Source of the DNA: Alectoria sarmentosa
Lineage: Eukaryota; Ascomycota; Lecanoromycetes; Lecanorales; Parmeliaceae
Direction: 5' to 3'
Assembly: GCA_009733775.1 (NCBI GenBank)
Contig: WOGZ01000327.1
Span: forward strand, 1 to 36,723
Length of the DNA stretch: 36,723 nt
Position numbers and translations under genes: made by a program
Shown: positions 9,647 to 19,699 of the stretch, in pieces
Numbering within the stretch: the stretch's first letter is position 1
Layout: each line of letters starts with the position of its first letter
The notes under the pieces: generated by a model
The model's database searches: none
What the model was told of the DNA's origin: nothing
What the model saw: only the letters and a program-made list of their open reading frames with translations

Positions 9647-12106
9647 ATGCCTCCACCCTCCTCGTCGGACGTTCCACCGTTCTCCCTGCAGGGGCCCATA
9701 GCACGAAGCAGGTCTCGATACAAAGGTCCACGCCCGCACAAGACATCTCCGAACCCATCAGAGTCCCCGAGTATCAGCGCAGAACAGCTTCAGCGAATGC
9801 GCAATGTCGCCCTTTCTCGACGTGAATCAAGGCCCCAGAGCGATGGGGAAGATGGAAGAGGTCTTAAGATACAACCACTGCTTCGTGATACCACGCAGAT
9901 GTACAGAGGGTCTGCAAATGATGCCCAAAAACCCGAAGCGCTTGTGGCCCAGAAACATGGGAGTTTGGGAGAGGCAAGTAAACGTACAACGTTACAGGAC
10001 GAGGATGTTTCCCAATCACAGGTTCTGCGAGGCTACCAACAAAATAGTCCCCTCAGAAGATACGATGCAGAAGCAGCGCCTCGCAAAGAAGCGGATCAAG
10101 ACACTGCTCGGAGTCGAAATTTAGCAACCTCCCCCGAGCACTATCATCGCAATCCGGGGCCGGACTTGCGTTACTCCCGCGAGGAGGAATCGGCTACGAC
10201 CATTAGATCACCTTCCTGCCCCAAGAGGGGCCTGACGCAACGTATTGCTAGGAACTCGAATGCAAAACGTCTACGAAAAAGTAAAGAGGAGCTCAAGAGG
10301 ACGATCTCAGCGCCTATTGCCATTGAACCGCCTCAAAATATCGCTAAACCTGCTTTTGATGCACCCTTGTCGGCTGTCAATGCTGGGGAACGAAGGGTTA
10401 AGGTCAAGTATGACCAGAACCTGATGTCGCTTCCTGTAACACCGGCAACGACACCATTGGACCTCGTTCGCTCCGCTGCTGATCAATTGGCAGAGTCTAT
10501 TGATCTGAAGAGCACGGTTCTCTTCGAGTCATTCAAACAATTTGGACTGGAGCGCCCGCTTAGGAGGTATGAGCATGTTCGTGATGTGCTTAATTCCTGG
10601 GACAATGATACGCATAACACCTTGGTAATTAAGTCATCTCCTACAGGCGGCAGGGATGATGATTTGGACCTCCATTTTGTCTCGAGCTCCCAGCCTGTCG
10701 ACACTTCGATAAATATTTATTATTCGCAGAGACCTGGCCATTGGGATAAACGATGGATCACGCTACGCTCAGACGGACAGATGCTTGTAGCCAAGGGAGA
10801 AGGCGGCGAAACAGCTAATATCTGTCACATGTCAGACTTTGATATCTATATACCGACTGCAAGGCAGTCGGCGAAGAGGATTAGACCACCAAGAAAGATA
10901 TGTTTCGCCGTTAAGAGCCAGCAGAAGTCGAGTATGTTCTTAAGTACAGCCAACTTTGTTCATTTTTTCTCAACAAGCAATAGAACGTTGGCTGCATCTT
11001 GGTACAAAGCCGTCCAAGAGTGGAGAAGTTGGTACTTGGTTCATGTAATGGGCCAGGGTAAAGAAGGTGCACAGAGCTCTAGGAAAGTATCCACGAAAGC
11101 CGAAATTCAAAAGGTTGCAAGTAGCGGATTCTCAAAATCGGAGATCCAGCGAAGACCACCAGAGCCGCCATGTCAAGGCAGGAGTTCAATCACAGCCTCC
11201 GCAATGGCCAATCATAATACAGAGCACATCGTTCCTTTCCAGACCTCCAATTCTAAACCCAATGTAGCCGGAGAATCTGTCCGCGGCATGCCGTTCCGCA
11301 ATCGAAGCGAAACTCAGACACTACAATCCAAGAAAGTCACCAAAGATGCTGATATGTTTGCTCCGAGGGAACATGGTCCTTCATTCGTGCAGGCTATACC
11401 GCAAGAAGAGCCTGAGCCGTTCGCCGCGACTGGGCTACTTGGCAGAACGTACACCCAGCGCCAGAAAGCCCAACGCGAGCGCGAGAAAACAGGAAACGCT
11501 GCGCTATGTCAACCTGTGGCGCCGCGAAATATCAGCCCTGTTTACGGCTTGAATCGCACGTTACCACAACGTCCAGTGCCCAAGGCTTTGATTGACTTGA
11601 CTCCTCAGTACCAGGACCCACCACAACATACTAAAAAGGGAAGAGGTGTCGTACTTAAGCAGATACCTGCTGGAGGCCTGGTTGAAGTGGCCAACACACC
11701 GGAGGCCGCCATTACGATTCCACCTTCTACTTTATGGCGTAGGCCTCCAAGCAGGGGCAGAGATGGGCCTAGCGTCGGTCGATCTAAAACCGTTCGTGGA
11801 GACCACAGCAGCGGTACGCCATCAGAGCTGAAGCAGACTTCGATGTCACCAGAGAAAAGGGATATAGCTTTCACTGGTGGACTCTTTGCCCGCAGTACTA
11901 GAGGTCAAGGTGGTGCACGGACGGGAAGGGGAGTCGTGACTGGGCATAGGCAGGCGAAAGAACCCATGCTGGATGTAGGAGAGGAAAGTCAGTATGCGCC
12001 TGGCAGCCTGCTAGAGCGCGTCGAGAGGAAGGATGGAAACTCCCGCCCGATCATCGAGAGGGAGAAGAGAAGAGAGATAATTGCGACTGTGGTTGAAGGT
12101 GTCTAG
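9647..12106 (+). CDS. RA-PH tandem domain protein (Ras-association plus pleckstrin homology)
   Basis: A single-exon gene of 819 residues. The first ATG in the frame is at 9,647; the frame is open five codons further upstream but has no ATG there. Residues 1-240 are basic and disordered, rich in Ser, Pro and Arg. A ubiquitin-like RA fold spans about 246-330 (RRVKVKYDQN, LVRSAADQLAE, LERPLRRYEHVRDVL). A PH domain follows at about 350-468 (INIYYSQRPGHWDKRWITL ... ASWYKAVQEWRSW, with the usual C-terminal helix Trp). The remaining 350 residues are disordered and basic, with a conserved-looking LIDLTPQYQDPPQ segment. RA followed directly by PH is the arrangement of animal MRL (RIAM/lamellipodin) and Grb7-family adaptors, which join Ras-type GTPases to membrane phosphoinositides. 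Fungal proteins with this pair are poorly studied. A role in small-GTPase or membrane signalling is inference. It is convergent with the MFS gene. Confidence 0.88.
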   Translation: MPPPSSSDVPPFSLQGPIARSRSRYKGPRPHKTSPNPSESPSISAEQLQRMRNVALSRRESRPQSDGEDGRGLKIQPLLRDTTQMYRGSANDAQKPEALVAQKHGSLGEASKRTTLQDEDVSQSQVLRGYQQNSPLRRYDAEAAPRKEADQDTARSRNLATSPEHYHRNPGPDLRYSREEESATTIRSPSCPKRGLTQRIARNSNAKRLRKSKEELKRTISAPIAIEPPQNIAKPAFDAPLSAVNAGERRVKVKYDQNLMSLPVTPATTPLDLVRSAADQLAESIDLKSTVLFESFKQFGLERPLRRYEHVRDVLNSWDNDTHNTLVIKSSPTGGRDDDLDLHFVSSSQPVDTSINIYYSQRPGHWDKRWITLRSDGQMLVAKGEGGETANICHMSDFDIYIPTARQSAKRIRPPRKICFAVKSQQKSSMFLSTANFVHFFSTSNRTLAASWYKAVQEWRSWYLVHVMGQGKEGAQSSRKVSTKAEIQKVASSGFSKSEIQRRPPEPPCQGRSSITASAMANHNTEHIVPFQTSNSKPNVAGESVRGMPFRNRSETQTLQSKKVTKDADMFAPREHGPSFVQAIPQEEPEPFAATGLLGRTYTQRQKAQREREKTGNAALCQPVAPRNISPVYGLNRTLPQRPVPKALIDLTPQYQDPPQHTKKGRGVVLKQIPAGGLVEVANTPEAAITIPPSTLWRRPPSRGRDGPSVGRSKTVRGDHSSGTPSELKQTSMSPEKRDIAFTGGLFARSTRGQGGARTGRGVVTGHRQAKEPMLDVGEESQYAPGSLLERVERKDGNSRPIIEREKRREIIATVVEGV

Positions 12107-12502
12107 ATACAGAACAAAAGTCCGAAAGTTAGGCTTCATGAACTTGATTTCTGCATCAAGAATTACTCTTCCATGATCCATCAGTAGCGTTGATTCCACA
12201 ATTACACTGACAACACCGGAACGACGACGACGGTGTAATTATCCCACTCAAATACAGGCACTCAATCGACCCAAACTCGTGAGGCGGGCACATAGCTTGG
12301 TGCGGTGTTGCTAATCGTCCTGATGGCCTCTCTAAACATTGTGAATTTTTATATACCTTCCTCTGTAGCCATTCCGATATTCAGCCACGAAGTCTATGTC
12401 TCCCCATGCAACACATACAAGCAGAACTCCAATCGCTGAATGCTGCTGCAAATTGGAAATTTCGCCCAGAAAATTTCAAATGAAGTAGAAATCCGTCTTC
12501 TT
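12107..12502. other. Convergent intergenic region (two 3' ends)
   Basis: 396 bp between the stop of the RA-PH gene (+) and the stop of the MFS gene (-), so both 3' untranslated regions should lie here. Short frames in it have no domain and read through the opposite strand of the transporter tail. No clear stem-loop or repeat was seen. Confidence 0.6.
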
Positions 12503-14486
12503 TCACATTTTTGCCTTCTCCACGTCTCTCTCAGGATCTTGCAACCTTGCTGCTCTTTCGGAACCATCCCCTCTAACATCCGATCTTACAACCTCCACGC
12601 CTTCAGATTCAATTGTCGGTTCATCTTTCTTTCCAGAATCACCCGAGTCACTCTCCCCCTTATTGATTCGCTCATCTTCCGGCTGCCTTTGCTTGACCTC
12701 ACCCATAACCTCAGCGGCTTCTCTCGCGAATTTACACTTCTTGCGGATAGCATGTCCATACCTGTAAAGTAAGAATGGAAACGGCACACACGCCAAGGCC
12801 AAGAAAGCTGGAATCGTACTCGCCCAGTGAATACCAAGGCTATCGTACATGTAAGTCGTGAAAAGAGGGAATACCGCGCCGAACATGCTTCGTAAAACAG
12901 AATTGGCAGCCAGTACACTGGCCGCGTAAATCGTATATGAGTCAATGAGGTAGTTCATTATCGAAAGAAAGACGAGGACCATGCCGAAGCCGAACGGTGC
13001 CGTGAAGATGATGCTCACAATCCAGTGGATGGAAGGGTAGTTGGTCCAAGCAAAGATGAACAGTCCAAAGGGAATGCACAAGCTACCAATCATGGCAGGT
13101 GGCAGTCTTGCTTCTGGTGCCGCGCCTCCTTCGCCTTTGGCAATACCAGCTGCTTCGGCGCGCTCTACGCAGATTACCAAGTTAGCATTGCTTATGCAAG
13201 GCAGGAGATGGAGTTGTAAGACAGGTCTTGGGAGTAGAAAGGCGTTTTTGCTCCCGTAACAGGTCTTATGACTTAATTTCAGTATCAAACATGAAAGATC
13301 ATTTCAGAAACGTACGTACGGTAGCGTTTGTTGTCCGGTATAGTATAGATGACTGCACTAATCATGCCGACTGCAACACCTAAGAAGGCAAGGCCACCAA
13401 CACCCTCGCTCCAGTGGCGATCTTGCTGGTACACAATAGGGAAAGCTGCGAACATCATGTAGAGGGTTCCATAAATGATGGCCATGTAGATTGAAAGCAG
13501 GAGCACGATTGGTTCTTTGAGCAGAAGTACCCAAGGTCGAGATAAGGCTATCTTAAAAGATTGACCGAACGATTGCTTGCCTCGATCGCATTCAATCTTG
13601 GACTTGTAGACCTTGCCGGTCTTCTTGCTCATGGCTGCTGCGCGGTTTTTGAGGAGTACAGGTGCGTATGTCTCGGGGATAGTGAATGAGCCGATTATCC
13701 AGAGTGCCCCGGTAAAGATTGCCATGAGGCCTTCAACCCAGCGCCAGCCCTCTGTTTCACCGAGAAATCCACCTACGATAGGTCCCAGAGTTGGACCCAT
13801 GAACGGTGCGGCAGCGAAAACGGACATTGCAAGCCCACGCTGGGATGCCGGGAACATGTCCGCGATGACACCGCCGGCATTCGTCAGGGGGGAGGAGCCA
13901 AAAGCGCCAGCGAAGAATCGGAGGATGATAAGAGTCTGGATATTTCGAGCGCCAGCAGCTCCGGCGTTGAATGCCGCGAGGACGCCGTAGGTGGTGAAGA
14001 AGAGGATTTGCCGGCCATAAAGCTCAGATAGAGGAGCCCAAAGCAAGGGGCCAATGGCGAACTGTGAATCAATTAGACTTGCTCTCGGTCGCACTTGCAT
14101 CTGTCAGTACTCACACCCAAAACGAAGAGTGATACTCCTAATACGACCACTTCATCACTCGTGTGAAAGCCAGATACTATTTGATTGACACCACCAGTAT
14201 ATGCCGAGGAAACAAAGGCTACGGCCAATGTGGCAAAAGCGACCAAAAGAGTGATAGCCCATTTTTTCCACATGGCAAAGCCCATAGGATCTCGAGGATC
14301 GTTGGGGATAAAATCGACCCGGTAAGGGTCTTCGTCTGTGCCTGATCCATTGTAATTGTGGTTGACGACGGCAGGAGTGAGGAGTGCGTGAGATGAGACA
14401 AGTTGCCAGTGGCTCGTTCTTTGGATTTTTGATTGAGAGGCTGCATCAACGTCTGTCAATGTATTGGAGGAGGTATCGCTAGCCAT
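12503..14486 (-). CDS. MFS multidrug/polyamine-type transporter (DHA1 family), three exons
   Basis: Plasma-membrane 12-helix transporter of 591 residues. Exons: 14,486-14,115, 14,061-13,320 and 13,164-12,503. Introns: 14,114-14,062 (53 bp, GTGAGT..CACAG) and 13,319-13,165 (155 bp, GTACGT..GCGTAG, with a textbook TGCTAAC branch site). Phases join exactly and the frame closes at a stop. After a cytosolic N-terminus of about 75 residues comes helix 1 (WKKWAITLLVAFATLAV). The loop motif LSELYGRQ is at about 135-142, RFFAGAFGSSPLTNAGG in helix 4, and the antiporter-type motif GPTLGPIVGGFLGE in helix 5. PETYAPVLLKNRA in the central loop is typical of the Tpo1/Flu1-like DHA1 group of drug:H+ antiporters. 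The C-terminal tail of about 75 residues is highly charged. Substrate cannot be read from sequence; drugs, toxins or polyamines are possible. No biosynthetic genes lie beside it. Confidence 0.93.
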
Positions 14487-14592
14487 TGCGGGTGGCTGGC
14501 CTCATAGGCTGAGCTGTCAAGGTGGGGGCGAAGATAGTTACGTGCGCTTACTGCTTTGGAGGTGAGGAGAGTAAACATCGTGCAGAGGCGTG

Positions 14593-14600
14593 TATATATA
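14593..14600 (-). promoter_or_regulatory. Probable TATA box of the MFS gene
   Basis: TATATATA about 107 bp upstream of the transporter start codon, read on the minus strand as CAGATATATATACACG. Spacing suits a fungal core promoter. Confidence 0.45.
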
Positions 14601-14814
14601 TCTGACTGGGTGGTTATTGGCCCACTCGGAATCAGAAGTCGACGATTGTATGAAAACGAATGCATAAAGGGCGTGATGACGATATCTTGGATATTCTATG
14701 CTTTGCATATTTTTGTGTCTCGGCTCGGATATGGGAAGAAATAAGCTTTCGATAAGCATTCCTGTCCAATAAAGTAGCCGTGCCGATTCAGTTCCCTCCC
14801 TTTTCCCTGAGGAC

Positions 14815-15200
14815 TTGAGGCTGGAACGGAACAAAGTCCAGGACAGCGCTAGTAGCATCCCTAGCCTTTCCTTCGGAAAGCGACCCTATGGAATTAGATC
14901 TAAGCGCATTGTCTAGGTCTCCCTCCCCGCCGGGTATTGTTCACATAAAAGTCTTGGCGTCCAGGACTTTTTGTGCAGACCTCCGTACCAAGATATCGGG
15001 TAAGGCCCCGCCTGGAACGTTGCCTAAACAATGCGCTTAGAAGTGCCCAATGTTCACGCCTAAGGAAAAGCCCTAAAGTTACTATATGCGCTCTCCGAGA
15101 GATAAGTCTAGGGCTCCGCACTCTGGGGCTCACTTCCGAAGGTAGGCTTAGGGTTCTATTAGCGCTGTCCAGGACTTTTGGTGCAGACCTTGGTACTATT
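14815..15200. mobile_element. Foldback/MITE-like non-coding repeat upstream of the MFS gene
   Basis: Imperfect inverted arms of about 47 bp: 14,833-14,880 (AAAGTCCAGGACAGCGCTAG...CCTTCGGAAAG) against 15,133-15,179 (CTTCCGAAGG...AGCGCTGTCCAGGACTTT), matching at roughly 40 of 47 positions by eye. Inside them is a second inverted pair, 14,900-14,917 (CTAAGCGCATTGTCTAGG) against 15,023-15,040, which differs at one position. In addition, 14,959-14,995 is a direct copy of the right end 15,168-15,198 (both GTCCAGGACTTTT, then TGCAGACC). There is no transposase. It looks like a MITE, possibly two copies nested or rearranged. No target duplication was found. The small frames that cross it are incidental. 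Confidence 0.65.
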
Positions 15201-15977
15201 AAACCAATATAGATACTATTCGTGAACGGTTTGACGTTTGACATCTACGTTGCACTACCTACTGCACGTGTTCGTCATTGGTCATAGGTACGGAACACAG
15301 TAGGCATTGTCAAAGGTTTCGAGACAGGAAGACTTGAAGCTATGCCATTTATTCTACCTCTCCAAACCCAGACTCGATCGTCTTATGATCCGCTCATCCT
15401 AGCCTTAAAAAAGTCCGTCCGACTAATAACCCACCGAAGAAATCTGTACCCCTGCCACCAATCCCTCCCCCCCCCGCCGGCCCATAAATACTTGCACTTC
15501 TACAATGCCCCGTATTTGTTGAACACCTGTGCCTGACGATTGCCCACCTCAAAACCGCCTCGCTCTTTGTAATACCAACAGAGCCAACGTCCAAAGCCAC
15601 ACCGACAAGATCGTTGTGATGGAGTAGAATGAACATAAGCCGTGCGTTGCTGAATATTTCGTGACAAGGAGAAAATGAGGAGAGAAGCTTGAAATGCGCG
15701 CGAACCACCGTTCTAAATTGCCCACACTTTTGGTCCCCCAACCAACACCGCTTTCTGCTGCCGTATCCCGCTATGCTTGACCAAACGTGGAGATCTATCG
15801 TCATGCTTATCCTGAACAGGTCGCGTCCGCATGTAAAGGTCCCCTCCCTTTTTTTGAGAGAAATAACCTGTCCCACAACACAAATACAATGTTCCCTCTC
15901 CTGCCCATCACGGTTGTGCTTAAGAGATCTCTGTAGAAGCCGATTCTTGACGAGTGCAGGGTACAGGCTTCGCACAC
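15201..15977. other. Intergenic region downstream of the Nrp1-like gene
   Basis: Contains the presumed 3' untranslated region of the gene ending at 15,978 and sequence leading to the MITE-like repeat. A 193-codon minus-strand frame at 15,394-15,975 abuts that gene's stop. It has no recognisable domain and odd composition, including a Gly run that is merely the complement of a C-run at 15,464-15,478, so I do not call it. Nothing else was seen. Confidence 0.5.
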
Positions 15978-18094
15978 TTAGACGGGTGATTTATTAGAGT
16001 TGGCGCCGTTTCTCCGAGATTCGTCGTTCATCGACAATCCACCAAGACCAGATGAGAGAAATGCAAATGGATCAGAACTCCCATCCATGCCGCCATACGT
16101 AGCAGTACCGCTGTAAGCTGATGATCCGTTTTGAACACCAGTTGAGGGATGAGGGCCATTGCCAGCGGATGTGAAAGCGGCTTCAGCAGCCCTACTGTCA
16201 AATGGCCCACCAGAATGCCCTTGGCCGTATCCAGCGCCCATAGGAGGATAGGCACCAGTCGGAGCACCGAGGCCGGAAGGTAGAGCATATTGACTGGGTG
16301 GCCCGCCGTACTGCTGACCCCCAAAGCCCCCCGAACCGAAGGTGCCAGAGGCACTGGCGAAGGGACCCGGACCCGGGGTACCAGTCATGGATGGCGGACC
16401 CATGCCGTATCCCGATGGTGGCTCAAGTGGAGATGGGAACGCTGAATCTGCTACAACTGCCGCCCCAGCACGGCTAGCACCGCAGCGAAGACAACTGACG
16501 TTCTTGGCAAAATTATGATATCCACAACCTTCAGAGCCACATTTCCAGTCGCCAGCCCTAAAGGGAACCATGCCGCCCCCTCCACCACGTCCATGACCCA
16601 TGCCATGTCCACCGTGATGTCCCATGTGTTGTTGAGGGGGCATCATGTGGGGAGGACCATAGCCATAGTTTGAGTAGCCCATTGGATCGCCGCCAGGTCC
16701 CGCAGCTGGGTAGGAGCAACGGAAGCATGCTGTACGACGCTGAAAGTTCGAAAAGCCGCATGAAGGGCAAGTCCAGTCTCCAGGTCGAGGTCGATTCTTG
16801 CTGGGAGGGAAAGGCGTCAGGATTTCGGCGGCACGATCAAGCACACGGCTTGATGAAGGCGAGACTTCGATTGCTTTCTCATTGAGAGCACGCCCGTTCA
16901 TGCACAGGCTCTCCGCAGCCTGGGATGTGGTCAGTTGATAATTGTTCCGAGATGCCAGGTATGTTGGGTACGCGTGCTCGAATCAGGACATTGAGGCAAA
17001 ATCGTGCACATAGAAGAGCATCTGGGAGGGTAGAAAGACAACTCACCTCCTCGTGTGAAGAGAAAACAGCGAACCCCGATCCAGTAGGCTTATGCTGGTC
17101 TGGCGTACGCAATGTCCAAAAGGCAATTGGACGACCGCCGAATTGGGTATACCAGCTTTCAAGCTCGGACTGAGTAGTGTCATGTGGCAGTCCACTCATG
17201 TGAAGCACCTTGCTGCGCTCCGACAGAAATGCACGGACGTCGGCCCTTGCATCCATTGGGCGGCTTAGTACGTCGGGATGCTCGTGGGGTGGCTGAGACT
17301 TTCTGATGAGCCCACGTAACACCCTAGCTAGAGTAACCGCTTCTTCAATGGCGCGACGAGGAGAAGCTGGCGCGAGAGCTTGCAAATGGAATGGGAGGTT
17401 GTGCTTTATTGGGGCGGAAGACTGTACAGGCTCGACCTCCAACGCTGCGCAGATGTTTGCTAGAGAGCTTGGCCCAAACGGCAGAGACTCTGGGTGGTGT
17501 TGCTGCCAGCGTTGATACTCGGTACGTAGATCAAAGGTGCGAGAGTGTTGAAGGTAGGCAGGAAGCACGACAGCCTTGTCTCGCGCCTCGCGAGGAAGTT
17601 GCACGCGAAGATCCCATGAGTCGAGGGTAACGAAAGCGAATTCGAGGTTCTTGGATGTCAAGTGCTCGGAGGCAAAAGCGTCAAAGCGGATGATGGCATC
17701 TCGGAACGTTCCTGCTGTCCGTACATGCTCCCAGGTGAGAGTGGTCAGACTCGCTTGTGGAAGATTAGCAGAGAGGCAACGGATGATAAAGAGTTTGGCG
17801 GGTTGCCCGAGTAACACTTACTGCAAAGCGGAGTGATTGGAGTGTTGACAGGCTTGACAAGGACACTCTCTCGATGGATCTATGATGATGCACATGAGCT
17901 ACCTGGTTTGTCCGATCCGAAATATCACCTTCACCTACCTCCTCACAGTTCTTGGCGTCTAGCAAGAGCCAGCCAATCTCGATGACCTCGGCGGAATCCT
18001 TGGTCACGTAGACGCCATGTTCGTCGCAAGTGGTAGCAACATGAATAACCAAGTAGCGGTCAATATCAGGCTTTGCCCCCTGAGTGCTTGACAT
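15978..18094 (-). CDS. NRP1: Nrp1-like RNA-binding protein: ERI1-like exonuclease fold, RRM, two RanBP2 zinc fingers
   Basis: A four-exon gene encoding 620 residues. Exons: 18,094-17,939, 17,879-17,822, 17,753-17,047 and 16,919-15,978. Introns are 59, 68 and 127 bp, all GT..AG. The ATG chosen (MSSTQGAKPDIDRYL) is the only one in frame before the first domain. Residues about 10-235 resemble DEDDh exonucleases of the ERI1 type (LVIHVATTC, LTTLTWEHVRTAGTF, SWDL), but motif I reads H18-V-A20 where active enzymes have D-x-E. An RRM spans about 254-332 (VLHMSGLP ... SGFAVFSSH). RanBP2 fingers lie at about 353-379 (GDWTCPSC...CFRC) and 429-457 (GDWKCGSEGC...CLRC). The tail is Gly/Pro/Ser-rich and low complexity. 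The domain order matches yeast Nrp1, a stress-granule RNA-binding protein of unclear function; the yeast symbol is used by analogy. It is likely an RNA-binding protein in cytoplasmic granules. Confidence 0.9.
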
Positions 18095-18600
18095 CCCGAT
18101 GACCAAGGCTCCTATTGCCTTTAACGTGTATTACGATGTTCTTCAGTCTGAGAGCAGGGTAAGCCTTGGCCTTTTGGGGGGTGTTGCCCGGTGGATAGCA
18201 ACGAAGGTGGTGGAAGGCAGAAATTCGGATGGGCGGGAATGGAAGTCTCCTGGACTCGTGTAGACGTGAGGTCGTAGCTGTAGGAGTGGTGCTGAAGGAG
18301 CGACTGGGGTGAGAAGGTAGGTAGAAAAGGAGGATGGGAGGCAGGGAGGAAAGGGAACAATTATGATAGGAGGTCGGAGGTTTGCAACAATTGGTCGGCT
18401 ATTGATGTGAAATTGTCACGAGGAAACAGCAACGTGATTTCGCTTCGGGCCCCGTCGGGAACGCCACTAGGCGGTTTCAGCTCCTGCAGGCATCGACTCG
18501 TCATGCTTCTGTGGGTGTCAAGTAGAGTAAGGTAGGTATCAATGATCTCTCGTGCTAGGTAGGTACACGTTTTCCTTTGTCTTGTTGTCAAGCCAACAAT
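18095..18600 (-). promoter_or_regulatory. Pyrimidine-rich leader/promoter of the Nrp1-like gene
   Basis: Read on the minus strand, about 18,290-18,360 is a long C/T-rich tract (TTCCCTTTCCTCCCTGCC...), a common core-promoter and leader feature of well-expressed fungal genes lacking a TATA box. Short frames here have no domain and look like leader sequence. Confidence 0.45.
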
Positions 18601-19699
18601 TCTACATTGTTTTCCTGTCCACTACTACTACTTGGACTCACCACAGTGGCTGTGAGAATGCTTTTGTACCAGATAGAAGAACATCATTGAAGCAAATCCA
18701 ACGAGCATATGAATGACAATTTTCCCTGACTGGTCCCTCGGTCACTATGGTCAGCAAGACTAGCAGTGCCCACTTCGGAGATGCTGTACTCATACGAGTA
18801 AGCTAGAATTCGACAGAATAGCAGAACCTGTTGGGAATTATGATGCAGAATCTCAAAAGCCATCGGCCTATAGCCGTTTGTCCCAATCCCAAGAGCTTTT
18901 TATTTGCACACTGGAGCTGCCTAGGAGAATTCTTCGTCGAGGTCGCACGATTCCTAATATCTCAAGCACTGCGGTGCTGAGGCCCTTCTCGGGGAAAACC
19001 CCATATTGATACTGATCACAGAGATATGGGACTCTCCAAGTCTGGGGTAACCAAATTTACTACATCCCATGGCGGGCTTGAGGCGAAGTTGCTGAGCTTG
19101 TGGAATCATCGACTAGCTATTGTTGGATGTTGTTGTGGAAGCAATAAGTCAGGGAAGAACAGGGCTGTTTGTCAGCATGCGAAAGGATACGTCAGGAGCA
19201 ACAAAGGCGGTCATCCTTTCGCAGAATTTATCAATCAAGGTGCCTACTCCATGTGAAAGCGCTCTTTATCAAAGAAAAAAGGATCTTTCGGAATCCTTCA
19301 AGATGACGAGACGACGGCTCCTTGTATATGAGAAAGGAGATGAAGCGGTGCCACCAGTGCGGGACCAGAGAGGTTGATGTAGGTAGCTTGTCTTCTCTAT
19401 GAATCGTATCTATGTATTCCATCAATATCTTTGCTTGATTTTCTGTGTCACGTACCCAAATCCTCTAGCAGAAGGGTTGGAGAAATATTGACCTGCCAAT
19501 CAATAAACCTTTCATACCTGCAGTCTTATGATTCAGTTCACAAGTCACAACACTACTCAAGCCTAGCAGTAAGGTCCACCAGGCACGAGCCACTGCCACG
19601 ATTTGAGGCGTCGCGGCAAACGCGTCCCCGTCTCAAACCCCGCATTCCTTGACCAACAATCCTAGGAGCCTGGATCTCATCAACGGCGTTACCAGCGTG
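18601..19699. other. Divergent intergenic region between the Nrp1-like and F-box genes
   Basis: About 1.1 kb of normal base composition (1.6 kb between the two start codons, counting the leader). It must hold both promoters. Several short frames (for example at 19,026-19,256) overlap in different frames without domains. I saw no repeat, tRNA or other RNA. Confidence 0.55.

Noticed and set aside
12440..14072. Several + strand and minus-strand ORFs overlapping the MFS gene
   Set aside because: They are other-frame readings of the transporter exons; the transporter has motifs, correct splice sites and closed phases.
14538..15244. ORFs across the foldback element on both strands
   Set aside because: They run through inverted repeat arms and have no protein family resemblance, so they are incidental.
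15394..15975. 193-codon minus-strand ORF
   Set aside because: It ends in the likely 3' untranslated region of the Nrp1-like gene and its composition is random. The glycine run is only the complement of a poly-C stretch, and there are no domain motifs.
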